From NCBI GenBank assembly GCA_964387025.1, contig CAYLUZ010000005.1, positions 276,266-340,265 on the forward strand: a stretch of DNA of 64,000 nucleotides. The letters run 5' to 3'. The notes below the pieces were generated by a model. The model worked only from the letters and a program-made list of their open reading frames with translations, had not been told where the DNA came from and did no database searches. Source of the stretch: PNON01 sp964387025 (GTDB lineage Bacteria; Chloroflexota; Anaerolineae; Anaerolineales; Anaerolineaceae). Below are positions 42,214-51,503 of this stretch, piece after piece. Position 1 is the first letter of the stretch, and the number at the start of each line of letters is the position of its first letter. Made by a program: the position numbers and the translations under genes.

Positions 42214-43128
42214 TTATTTTGCAACAATTATCCTATCACGTCCTTCCGCTTTTGCCTGGTAAAGCGCATCGTCGGCCGATTTCAATAGAGCTAAGCTGGT
42301 CAAACCGTTCTCTGGATATATGGCTACACCTGAAGAAAGGGATATTGTATTTAGTGCCTTGTTTTCGAATTGATGAATGTATTGTTTTACCCTCTCAGAA
42401 ATTAATTCAGCACGTTTCAAAGTCACTTCCAGGGAAGCATCAGGTAGGATAATAATAAATTCGTCACCACCATAACGTGACGGAATATCCTCTTTACGGA
42501 CACACTCGATGAGCATTTTTCCTAATTCACGTAAAACTACATCACCAGCAGCATGACCCGAGGTATCATTGAATTGCTTCAAATTATCTACATCCAGCAT
42601 AATAACTCCTAATGGTAGATTTTTACGTCCAGCGTGATGTAGTTCACGATCCAGGGTTTCTTCCAGATACCGCCGGTTGAATAGACCAGTTAATGAATCC
42701 CGCGTGGATAACTCCCAAAGGAGAGCTTCACTTTTAATAAGAGCATCCTGTGCTTTTTTTCGATCTGTGATATCGCGAATATTACATTGAATGACCTTTT
42801 CGGAACCCACAAGGTACACACTGCTTACAAATTCTACTTGAATCAGATGCCCGTCTTTTGCCTTAAGTGGTAAATCCTCATAACGGATATATTCTGTTTC
42901 CTGTAATGCTCCGAAAGCAATTTTACTGGCTTCGATATCTTTAAACGCTCCGACTTCCCAGAGCTTTTTTTCTACTAATTCTTCACGGGAATAACCCAAC
43001 ATTTTAATAAGGAAAGGATTGACATCTGCAATCAATCCTGTTTTTGCATCCAGTATTAATATCCCGTCTTGAGTTGCTTCAAATAAGCGGCGGTAGCGTA
43101 GTTCTGAATCTGCCAGTGTATTTTTCAT
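42214..43128 (-). CDS. PAS-GGDEF diguanylate cyclase, paralog
   Basis: A 304-residue paralog of the protein at 36592-37575, with PAS (7-120) and GGDEF (140-300). 'YGGDEFIIIL' and the upstream RxxD ('RKED') are intact. AGGAA precedes the ATG. It is the first of four consecutive genes with the shared N-terminal PAS. Confidence 0.93.
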   Translation of the reverse strand: MKNTLADSELRYRRLFEATQDGILILDAKTGLIADVNPFLIKMLGYSREELVEKKLWEVGAFKDIEASKIAFGALQETEYIRYEDLPLKAKDGHLIQVEFVSSVYLVGSEKVIQCNIRDITDRKKAQDALIKSEALLWELSTRDSLTGLFNRRYLEETLDRELHHAGRKNLPLGVIMLDVDNLKQFNDTSGHAAGDVVLRELGKMLIECVRKEDIPSRYGGDEFIIILPDASLEVTLKRAELISERVKQYIHQFENKALNTISLSSGVAIYPENGLTSLALLKSADDALYQAKAEGRDRIIVAK

Positions 43129-43219
43129 TCGATTCCTATTACCTTATGCAAAGAATAGTGTCCGGATGAAAAATAAGTGGGGTGAAACCACGAATTATTT
43201 TACCGTGTATTTATCTTAC

Positions 43220-43280
43220 TACAGATCCGATGAATCAACGCTCATCAACCGGAGAAATCAGCTATAGTCCACTGATGGAG
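43220..43280 (-). repeat. Intergenic element, diverged copy C
   Basis: On the minus strand CTCCATCAGTGGACTATAG is followed by TTCTCCGGTTGATGAGCG. It keeps the order of copies A and B, but the G/C runs are degraded. It lies between the NarL-type regulator and the PAS-GGDEF gene. Confidence 0.4.
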
Positions 43281-43290
43281 ATTCGGAGAG

Positions 43291-43938
43291 TCAGACTACA
43301 ATATGGTTGCGTAACGCAAGGGTTACAGCCTCTGTCCGGCTGGCAACACCCAATTTGGATAAAATATTACTGACATGAGATTTGATTGTGGATGGACTTA
43401 CTGTTAACCTTCCCGCAATCTGGGTATTGTTAAAGCCCTCTATCATCAAGGCTAAAACCACCCTCTCCCTCTCTGTCAGATCCAAACCGGGCGGGGGCGG
43501 CTGGTGAGCTGCCTGCACAAGAACCTCGGCTGCCTCCGGAGAAAGAGTTGCCCGGCCGGAATGTGCAGCCCGGATCGCTCGGGCTAAATCGTCAGCGGAA
43601 ACATCCTTCAGCAGATAGCCGATTGCCCCAGCTTCCAAGGCGTTCTTGATCAGATCGCCTTCTTTGAAGCTCGTCAGCGCAATGACTTGAACCTGTGGAA
43701 ATTGCTTCCTGATGACACGAGTAGCAGTCGCTCCATCCATCGTCGGCAAAACCATATCCATGAGGATCACATCTGGTAATACTTCTGCACAAAGCTGGAT
43801 GGCTGCTTCACCGCTTTCAGCTTCACCTGCCAGTTCGAGGTCATCATAAGCTTTCAAGAAGGTAGTCAGTCCACGACGGACCATGGTGTAGTCGTCAACG
43901 ATCATGACGCGAATGGGATTTGAAGGGGAATTCATCAT
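43291..43938 (-). CDS. NarL/LuxR-type response regulator (LiaR-like)
   Basis: A 215-residue regulator with a receiver ('VMIVDDYTMVRRGL', acceptor Asp in 'VILMDMVLP', Lys in 'YLLKDVS') and a LuxR helix-turn-helix (about 150-210, 'LTERERVVLALMIEGFNN' and 'STIKSHVSNILSKLG'). Its ATG overlaps the stop of the kinase gene (43935-43938). With the upstream HisKA_3 kinase it forms a standard two-component pair controlling transcription. Confidence 0.95.
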   Translation of the reverse strand: MMNSPSNPIRVMIVDDYTMVRRGLTTFLKAYDDLELAGEAESGEAAIQLCAEVLPDVILMDMVLPTMDGATATRVIRKQFPQVQVIALTSFKEGDLIKNALEAGAIGYLLKDVSADDLARAIRAAHSGRATLSPEAAEVLVQAAHQPPPPGLDLTERERVVLALMIEGFNNTQIAGRLTVSPSTIKSHVSNILSKLGVASRTEAVTLALRNHIVV

Positions 43939-45503
43939 TGATCCTTTTTTATTCGGGTTTTAATCCACTGGATGACAACTGTTGTACCTTTACCTGGTTG
44001 ACTGGTTAATAATAATTCTGCCCCTGCTGCTTCTGCTCTTTCACGCATCATGTTTATACCGTAATGCCCTGAGATGGTTTGATCAGGATTAAAACCCAGA
44101 CCATCATCGACGATGCATAAATTTATAGTATCACCTTCCTGCTTAAGCGTAATATCAACCTGTTTAGCCTTGGAATGTTTGGCAACATTAAAAAGGGCTT
44201 CCTGGCAGATTCGATAAAAGGCAATTTGAACTGGAGCTGGTAACACGGTATTTTCTACCACCGAAACATTGACCTGTGTATTCGTCCGACCAGAGTGTGC
44301 GTTTCCCAGTAAACGCAGTAGATCGCCCAGATCGGCATCCGTCAGCGTGGAAGGACGCAACTCTGCCAATAATGCACGCATTTCTGCCTGTGCACCGCGT
44401 GTCAAACGGCGCAGATCTTCGAGTGCATTTCGCGCCTCAGCTTGATCCCGGTCCCATAAACGCGGTAGTACTTCAGCGATCAAGCCGGCAGAAAAAAGAG
44501 ATTGGTTAATGGCGTCATGGAGATTTCGGGCGAGACTCTGTCGTTCTTCCAAAACAGCGAGTTCCTGCGCTTGTCCATATAATTCAGAATTGATCATGGT
44601 GATCGCGGCCTGGTTGGCTACGCTGAGAGCCAGGTCAGCATGGTGAGCTGTAAAATAATTCTTCCTGGTCTCTGCGATACCAATTCCACCGACAATTCTG
44701 CCTTTTACCGCCAGGGGAACCCACATCCAGGACTGCATTCCTTCCAATAATACTGCAGCGTCACCAACCAGTAGAGAACGCAGAAATTGCGCCTGCGGGT
44801 TGTCGTTCCACAGATTAGCGATCCGGATCGGTTTATGCTCATTGAACAATGTGGTTAATATTTCCGGACCCTGAATATGGATGTGGATGGGTTTGGATTG
44901 TTCCAGTAAAGGAGTTCCACGCAAAGCCAGGGTGATAATGGTTGAGTCTTGCAGTCCGAATAATCCTCCATGGTTGAATTCAATGATCTCGTGCAATTGG
45001 TCAAGGATCAGACCGGGTTGCAGCTCCAAAGTGGACGCCAGTGTATGAGAGATCTTCAGCAGGGTAGTCTGTTCTATAGTTCTCGTCTCCACATGTTCAC
45101 GAAGTAATTGTTCTTCTTGAATCCTGAAAGTGATGTCGTGGATGACACATACCAGGCATGGTCGATTCTGGAATGTTAACGCTGTTCCGTGCCATTCAGC
45201 ATACAAAATTGAACCATTCTTGCATTTATGTTTTGCCTGAATATCAAATAATCCATCAGATTGAAATGTCTGAAAGTTTTTATTGAAAATCTTCTGGTAA
45301 TCCGGATGAATGATTAATAAAATCGGTTGCCCGATAAATTCATTTTGTGGATACCCATGCATATTGCTGGCAGCTGAGTTTGCTTTTACGATGTTACCTG
45401 TTTCCAGATCACAAATGATTAGTCCATCAGGAATAGAATCAAAAATATTTCGATGTGTATTTTCATTTTCAACATTCCGTGAATCCAACGAGGTCTGTCC
45501 CAT
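43935..45503 (-). CDS. PAS-GAF HisKA_3 histidine kinase (LiaS/NarX-like)
   Basis: A 522-residue soluble kinase: PAS (15-130), GAF (150-300), HisKA_3 dimerisation domain (315-385, 'ERQSLARNLHDAINQSL', phospho-His in NLHD) and HATPase (420-515, 'DDGLGF' and 'HYGINMMRERA'). It lacks membrane segments. It overlaps its regulator gene by four bases and follows a DUF1003 gene by four bases, so the three are one operon. Confidence 0.93.
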   Translation of the reverse strand: MGQTSLDSRNVENENTHRNIFDSIPDGLIICDLETGNIVKANSAASNMHGYPQNEFIGQPILLIIHPDYQKIFNKNFQTFQSDGLFDIQAKHKCKNGSILYAEWHGTALTFQNRPCLVCVIHDITFRIQEEQLLREHVETRTIEQTTLLKISHTLASTLELQPGLILDQLHEIIEFNHGGLFGLQDSTIITLALRGTPLLEQSKPIHIHIQGPEILTTLFNEHKPIRIANLWNDNPQAQFLRSLLVGDAAVLLEGMQSWMWVPLAVKGRIVGGIGIAETRKNYFTAHHADLALSVANQAAITMINSELYGQAQELAVLEERQSLARNLHDAINQSLFSAGLIAEVLPRLWDRDQAEARNALEDLRRLTRGAQAEMRALLAELRPSTLTDADLGDLLRLLGNAHSGRTNTQVNVSVVENTVLPAPVQIAFYRICQEALFNVAKHSKAKQVDITLKQEGDTINLCIVDDGLGFNPDQTISGHYGINMMRERAEAAGAELLLTSQPGKGTTVVIQWIKTRIKKDQ

Positions 45504-45507
45504 ACTG

Positions 45508-46071
45508 TTACCTGCTGCTTATTTCCAACTCTTGAAGACGTTGGATCTCTGCCAATACATCTTCCGGTTTTGTCTCCATCTCAAGGTCTGCCAGTTCACT
45601 ATTTTCATGATCAACAATACCCAGCTTGTCCTGTATTACATCGAGCATCTGTAGCACCCGGGTAAGTTCGTGTTCAGTCAGTAATCCAATGTGGAGATCC
45701 AGATCAGCGCGTCGTTCTGACTCCTTCGCCTGGCGATTTTGGCTGATCAGCACAAATGTAGATAGGAAGATGGCCTCCAAAGAAACGATCATCGTCAGAA
45801 GTCCGTAAGGGAATGGATCAAAAGCGTGTAAGCCGAACCACCCGGTATTGATTAAGATCCAGACAACAAACCAGGCGATGTGGACATACGCAAAGATCAT
45901 CCTGCCGGAAAATGAGGTGATACTATCAGCAATACGATCTTGAAGGTTGCGCTCATGTTCGGCTTTTGTACGCAGGTGAATGATCGTCCGAATATTTTTC
46001 TCGATCACCTTACTCAATGCCGGGTTGTCTTTATCTTTAATATCTTTCCGATTTTGATTCTTGATCTGCAT
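45508..46071 (-). CDS. DUF1003 membrane protein
   Basis: A 187-residue protein with two membrane helices (about 55-75 and 88-112) flanked by soluble helices. 'RIADSITSFSGRMIFAYVHIAWFVVWI' and 'FDPFPYGLLTMIVSLEAIFLS' (read in parts) are the DUF1003 hallmark. The biochemical role is not known. It opens the operon with the LiaRS-like pair, so it may be an accessory sensor or target. AAGGA is present but rather far from the ATG. Confidence 0.87.
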   Translation of the reverse strand: MQIKNQNRKDIKDKDNPALSKVIEKNIRTIIHLRTKAEHERNLQDRIADSITSFSGRMIFAYVHIAWFVVWILINTGWFGLHAFDPFPYGLLTMIVSLEAIFLSTFVLISQNRQAKESERRADLDLHIGLLTEHELTRVLQMLDVIQDKLGIVDHENSELADLEMETKPEDVLAEIQRLQELEISSR

Positions 46072-46374
46072 TTGATCAGCGTTCCTTCATTTTCCTGCCT
46101 AAAATCCATCTTTTCCAAGTATATATAAATTTTACATCAAGAAACTAATAATTATCAATTCTTTATAAGAATTTACAGTTTCCATGTTGATCTTCAATCG
46201 AAAATACGGGATTTCTTGAAAATCAATAACTTCCTTATATTAGTTCAGTTATAAATACCAAAATTGGTCATAATTTAATAATCCTGCCATTTTTGAAAAC
46301 AAAGTAGGATATGTAAATAGCATATAAAAAATTGTTATTGAACTCCATCGGCTGACTTCAATGCTTGACAGATA
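46072..46374. other. 303-bp AT-rich gap
   Basis: No frame or clear hairpin is supported. It should carry the promoter of the DUF1003-kinase-regulator operon and the 3' end of the lipoprotein transcript. Confidence 0.45.
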
Positions 46375-49300
46375 TTATGGCAGACTCTGAATCACAGGCG
46401 ACCAAATTAGTTGAGAATAGTCCAGCATATCCTGCGAAACCAACTGCACTCCAGTTCCATCAGACCGAATGACGTATAATCCGCTGCCGCCGCCTTCATT
46501 ATTAAACCGGAATGTTAGCCAATCCCCATCGGGTGACCAGGCCAATTGCAATGCACCAGACAACCCGCCAGGCAGGTTGAAACCGTTGGGCTTACTTCCA
46601 TCAGCATTCATTATAAAGATCTTTGGTGTGGATCCGGTGTCAAAACCAAACCAGGCCAGCCGGCTCCCGTCCGGAGACCAAACCGGTATCCCGCCTTGGT
46701 TGACAGCCGGTTGAAGAAGTATGGGGCTGCTGCCGTCCGGGTTAGTGATCGCCCAGCCCAGTATTCCATCTGGTAACCGCTCACTGAGACTTACTAACTT
46801 TTTCCCATCCGGGGACATACTGTATGGCGGGAAATTGACATTCAGCGAATCGCTATCTGAGATGCGTGTTCGATCTTTGCCATCAGGGTTAATTCGATAC
46901 AAACCGGGATTGCCTATGTCGTCGTTGCCATAGAAGTAGATTAGTCCATCGGCAGCCCAGGTGGGATGATATTCTGCACTGGGATCACTTGAAGGGTCTG
47001 CGTTCAAAGTGATATTCGTATTGCTGCCGGAAATATTGACGATCATCAGGCTGGTAACCTCGTCTCCACCACCCCCATAATGATAGGAAGCCATGGCTAT
47101 TCCGCTGTTGCTCTGTGCAGTCATTTCACTTCCTGCTTGAGTGACTGTCACCACAAGCTCATGGTTATTATTTGCCCACCCGTTTGGAGAGAGCAATATG
47201 GCGGCATTTCCTTCAAAACTTGAGTCAATATGATGAATATTGACATCGATCCAGCGTTTTTCAATCAAATCTAAGAAACCCAGGTTACTTAGTCCATACC
47301 TCAGTTCAGCAAAGGGAAGATTATTGTTTGCCCAATCATAAGGAGTGTAAACCACAGCCATATATCGTCCATTTGGGGATATCGAAAAACCATGCACCAT
47401 TCCACCGTTGGATGGTTGTGCGTAACGAGGAAGCCCTTCCGGGACCATATATTCAAAATACTGATTATCCATTTTACGGGTCTGGTAGAGTTCTCCTGAT
47501 TCTCTGAGTGCAAACATGCTCTTTCCATCAGCCGACCAGGCAATTTGTGTAATTGGGCTGGTCATTCCAAAAGACGGGTAAGGACGCAATAATTTGGATC
47601 CATCCGCCTGGATTTCATATATTTCCTGTAGTGCGCCTATATCTTTGCCAATAAAACCAAGAGTGTAAGGCACCAGTTCCGGATGAATTGATGTTGTGGT
47701 TTCTGATGGTGTAGCTGCTTCCAATGTGGGCAGCAGTGTGGGTCTTCTGACATCGGGGGAAGTATTCCATCGCAGGTCATTGCCCCTGATCGGTAAAATA
47801 ATGTTAGGTGAAGAAGAAAATGGGTATGACGCCATTACTTTTCCATCACCCGTTTTTACCACCGCCGTGCTGCCATCAGGCCACCATAAAACATCGGTTG
47901 GTGAAAGTATTGGATGTGAATTCGGGTCAAAGGTAATCTTCCCAGGTGTTCCGTTATCCATTTGAGCTGCGACAAGCGAAAAGGTTTCTGCTTCCGGGTC
48001 TGCGGATCGCCCGGCAAAGACCATCAACTTGCCATCCCAGGTTTCATATGGAGCAAATCCACCGCTCGGGTCGGTTTCAGATCCTCCCATTAATATTTCC
48101 GGCTGATGGGTATTGATGTTGGTTCGCGTGATGGAAGGGGGGTCTCCGAAGTAATTCGTAGTGTATTCTGCAGAGTAAATGTTTTCGCCGTTCCTGCTCC
48201 AGGATGGATAAGAATATCCAGTGAGAGGGAATACATCGCCTGTTGGCACATCAAATACATTTAATCCGAAGTACTCCCACCCGGCTTCACTGGCAATGAA
48301 TTTGTTGCTATAAAGTGACCAATCCAGGATACGCACGTAATGACTATTTTGTACACCATAAGCATTCAGATCTGTAGCCAGGGTCTTTATTTCACCGGTC
48401 GAGATATTGATCACTTTCACACCGTTCAAGGTATAGCCGATCAAAGTTCCATCCGGCGACCAGGATGGGCAACCGCCAATAGGCAATAAAATACGTCTCG
48501 CTTCACCATTCGGATCTGCCAGAATGATTGCGTCACCACTCAGGTAGGCTATCTCACCTGTGGCAGGAGAAATATCCATACAATCCACCAGCCCTTCAAT
48601 GACCGGTGTGATCGTCCGGCCGTCCTTCTCGAGACGCATAACAGCTTTCGTGTCGGACACATAATACACGGGTGCAGGCAAATTGAGATCTGCTATTGGA
48701 GCAGCAATTGTAATCAAGGCAGAGAATGGAAATATCCCTCCATCGGGAGATACCAATTCCCAATCATATTTGTGTGTGCCGGGAGAATCGGGCAGGGTTA
48801 TATCGGCCTTAATGTGTAAAATATTTGTCCCTGATCCCTGGTTTTGTTCAAAATCGAAGGAGTATTTGGGGGATAGATCCGGATTCTCTCCTACTTCTCG
48901 CAAGCTCTTTTCATCGATGCTGGAACAATCACCCGAGTAGGTTTTTGTCCATTCAAGTCGCATCTGACCGCCAGCAACAGAAGTGCTGCCGGTAAAGCCG
49001 CTCACCCGGCCTTCCATCTTACAGGATTCCGGAGATCCACTCATAAGAGGTTCACCAACCGGAAATTCAGCCACCTCACCAGAATCAAGCCGCACTTTCC
49101 AGTACTGGATCTGTCCGCTTTCAGAGCCGATTGCCAACGACGAACTGTCAGGGCTAAAAGAAAGAGCTCGAATGACCCCCACACCCGGGATCTTTCCCAG
49201 CCAGCGGCTATTTTTGATATCCCAAATATAAGTCTTGCCGCTTTGCGTACCCAGGGCAACCAATTCACCATTTTTATCAACAGCCAGGCTGGTGCCGGGT

Positions 49301-51258
49301 TCTCCCAGCATCAGTGATTGGGTTTGAATGCCATCAGCAATCCTCCAAAAACGGACGGTACCATCCTCTGATGTGGATATCAGGCTGTCTCCCGAAAATG
49401 CCACACCAGTCACCCTTTTGGTATGGCCGGTAATAGATCGCTCCAGAATGCCATCAGTCCGCCATAATCGGATAAAACCTTTCCCGGTTCCGGCTGCAAT
49501 CAAATTCCCACCCGGTGCGTAAGCCACTACGGTTTCAGGGTTACTATCTTCCATTCTTTTGGAAGTTGGGTTTGCTCCGTTGAGATCACTCCACAATCGA
49601 AGTGTATTTTCATATCCACCTGTTGCCAGAGACATTCCATCAGGAGATATTGCCAATCCCATCATTTCAACCAGAGCGCCTTTTCCCTTGGTGGAAATTT
49701 GGATTTCTTGCGGATTTATTTCAATTCGTGCTCGGCTGCCGTCCAAACTGAGCAGGTTTAATGCGCCATTGCTGGTATTGGCAGCCAATTGGTTTCCATC
49801 CGGGAAGAAAGCCAACCCGGTGACGCCGCTATACCAGCGGCTAATTCCGGGGTAACGGTAAGTGATTCCTGGTGTTTGCAGTGATTCTTCGTGTGTCAAG
49901 TTCAATCCGTTAGCTGTATTGAAGAAAGACAACGAGAAATATTGCTGTCCAGAAACAAGTGTTTTTCCATCCGGAGAGAAAGTCAATGCGGTCACCCCGG
50001 AGGTGATCTCGTCAGTAGTTGTTATGGTTTTTAGCGTCTCCAGGTCAACCTGGGAGAAGGAGGAACGGTTGAAATAGGTGAAATGTAGCCCATCGGGTGA
50101 AGAGAATATATTTGGTATAGGGTAGGAGATCTCAAACTCGGGTGTGATCTCTTTCCCTTGCATCGTGGCATTATATACATCCAATACTATGAAAGAATAA
50201 ACATTGCTCGTTGAATTCAGTCCCGGTCCTGGTGTGATTGTAACCAGATTACTTTTAAAGGTTACCACCTGTCCGGCGTTGGTTAAATAGATTGGCGCAT
50301 CAGTATATTCCAACTTTGGAGGATAGCCTTCATAGTTATAAAACTGTTTCCCTTCGATTGTGTGAAAAAGTACTACACCATAATCCCATCGGATCATTGC
50401 TCCCAGTTTGCCATCGAGAGAGAAAATCAATTTGTCATAAGGATAGTTAAAGTAGTTAATTGTTTGATTCTTGAGGTCTGACAAAGGGGCGACATTAAAC
50501 TGGCCAGGAGAGGTCCAATACATTAATGTTGTTCCTCCCGCCAGAATTGCCGTGCAATCCATTTCCCAGGCAATTTCCCCGTCATCCAAATGGATCAGAT
50601 AGTTTTCACTCGATGGTGCATATTGTCTATTTACACTCAGCAAAACGTAATTGCTGTCTGCAGAAAAACTAAACTGATAAGTATCCGGTTTTATCGTTCC
50701 TTCTTTAATAAGGCTATCCCCATTTTCTAAATTCCACACCTGGGTGACATTATTGGCAGAAAAAGCCAGGAATTTTCCATCCGGGGAACTGGATAATTTA
50801 CTGACCTCACCATCATTGTGAATTTGTACGCCGGCATCTAAAACAGTACGATCTGATTTACTCAAAACTCCGCTGGATTGATCGAATCCTAGAAATTGGA
50901 TACTTCCGTTTCGGGTATAGACAGCAATTTCATTTTTTACACCTAAAAGTGCCAGGTTCATTGATTTTTCAGGCATATCCCAAAAATCGACCTGCCCCAG
51001 GTCGGACGCATTCAACACACCAACTCCGGTATCGTATGCAACAAGAATGAACTTACCATCCGTCGCATATATGGTGTTATTTATTTTCCCTTTTCCTACC
51101 TTTGCCAGCAGTTGTACCTGATGGGAGGTATCTTCAGTCGGAACAGGCGTTGGAACGGGTGCAGTTGAAGTTGTAGTTGGCGTTGAAGTTGTGGGTGAAC
51201 TGCAGCTCGTCAAAGTAAAAAGCAGTCCAGCCAGTGCGATGAAAGAAGAAATCCGCAT
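46375..51258 (-). CDS. Giant beta-propeller lipoprotein (WD40 and TolB-like repeats)
   Basis: This 1627-residue protein starts with a lipoprotein signal (MRISSFIALAGLLFTLTSC, lipid-modified Cys near 19) and a Thr/Pro linker. About residues 50-730 hold WD40-type repeats ('LAFSPDGKTLVSGQ', 'VAFSGDSLISTSEDGTVRFW'). A beta-sandwich-like region with two Cys follows (about 750-860). Roughly 870-1620 hold PD40/TolB-type repeats ('WSPDGSRLAWFGFD', 'PSWSPDGTLIGYTLNG'). It is probably exposed on the outer face of the cytoplasmic membrane, with two or three propellers as binding platforms. GGAG precedes the ATG. It has its own promoter region and no obvious partner; the ligand is unknown. Confidence 0.85.
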   Translation of the reverse strand: MRISSFIALAGLLFTLTSCSSPTTSTPTTTSTAPVPTPVPTEDTSHQVQLLAKVGKGKINNTIYATDGKFILVAYDTGVGVLNASDLGQVDFWDMPEKSMNLALLGVKNEIAVYTRNGSIQFLGFDQSSGVLSKSDRTVLDAGVQIHNDGEVSKLSSSPDGKFLAFSANNVTQVWNLENGDSLIKEGTIKPDTYQFSFSADSNYVLLSVNRQYAPSSENYLIHLDDGEIAWEMDCTAILAGGTTLMYWTSPGQFNVAPLSDLKNQTINYFNYPYDKLIFSLDGKLGAMIRWDYGVVLFHTIEGKQFYNYEGYPPKLEYTDAPIYLTNAGQVVTFKSNLVTITPGPGLNSTSNVYSFIVLDVYNATMQGKEITPEFEISYPIPNIFSSPDGLHFTYFNRSSFSQVDLETLKTITTTDEITSGVTALTFSPDGKTLVSGQQYFSLSFFNTANGLNLTHEESLQTPGITYRYPGISRWYSGVTGLAFFPDGNQLAANTSNGALNLLSLDGSRARIEINPQEIQISTKGKGALVEMMGLAISPDGMSLATGGYENTLRLWSDLNGANPTSKRMEDSNPETVVAYAPGGNLIAAGTGKGFIRLWRTDGILERSITGHTKRVTGVAFSGDSLISTSEDGTVRFWRIADGIQTQSLMLGEPGTSLAVDKNGELVALGTQSGKTYIWDIKNSRWLGKIPGVGVIRALSFSPDSSSLAIGSESGQIQYWKVRLDSGEVAEFPVGEPLMSGSPESCKMEGRVSGFTGSTSVAGGQMRLEWTKTYSGDCSSIDEKSLREVGENPDLSPKYSFDFEQNQGSGTNILHIKADITLPDSPGTHKYDWELVSPDGGIFPFSALITIAAPIADLNLPAPVYYVSDTKAVMRLEKDGRTITPVIEGLVDCMDISPATGEIAYLSGDAIILADPNGEARRILLPIGGCPSWSPDGTLIGYTLNGVKVINISTGEIKTLATDLNAYGVQNSHYVRILDWSLYSNKFIASEAGWEYFGLNVFDVPTGDVFPLTGYSYPSWSRNGENIYSAEYTTNYFGDPPSITRTNINTHQPEILMGGSETDPSGGFAPYETWDGKLMVFAGRSADPEAETFSLVAAQMDNGTPGKITFDPNSHPILSPTDVLWWPDGSTAVVKTGDGKVMASYPFSSSPNIILPIRGNDLRWNTSPDVRRPTLLPTLEAATPSETTTSIHPELVPYTLGFIGKDIGALQEIYEIQADGSKLLRPYPSFGMTSPITQIAWSADGKSMFALRESGELYQTRKMDNQYFEYMVPEGLPRYAQPSNGGMVHGFSISPNGRYMAVVYTPYDWANNNLPFAELRYGLSNLGFLDLIEKRWIDVNIHHIDSSFEGNAAILLSPNGWANNNHELVVTVTQAGSEMTAQSNSGIAMASYHYGGGGDEVTSLMIVNISGSNTNITLNADPSSDPSAEYHPTWAADGLIYFYGNDDIGNPGLYRINPDGKDRTRISDSDSLNVNFPPYSMSPDGKKLVSLSERLPDGILGWAITNPDGSSPILLQPAVNQGGIPVWSPDGSRLAWFGFDTGSTPKIFIMNADGSKPNGFNLPGGLSGALQLAWSPDGDWLTFRFNNEGGGSGLYVIRSDGTGVQLVSQDMLDYSQLIWSPVIQSLP

Positions 51259-51403
51259 ATTGTATCTCCGTGATCGGGTATCTGTTAATCATAACCTGAA
51301 ACCTTCTACTAATAACTAACTATCTTCCGACAATTTCGGGAGATTTGGAATTATCAGGCAAAATTACCAGCATGCTCTCAAACGTAGATTAAACGGAAAT
51401 TCT

Positions 51404-51438
51404 ATAAAAAATTCACCTGGCAATAACTTGCCAGGTGC
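51404..51438 (-). terminator. Terminator of the PFOR/dihydroorotate-dehydrogenase-like operon
   Basis: CACCTGGCAA (51415-51424) pairs exactly with TTGCCAGGTG (51429-51438) around a 4-nt loop. On the minus strand AATTTTTTATAG follows, as expected for a factor-independent terminator. Confidence 0.88.
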
Positions 51439-51503
51439 TAGTAATTTCCAATTGATAGTTTTTATATCCACCCATTCGGAATATGAACAAACGAATAGGT
51501 TAT

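Noticed and set aside
10392..43290. Possible cyclic-di-GMP riboswitches near the signalling genes
   Set aside because: I looked for the GEMM-type core words on the minus strand and did not find them in the gaps.
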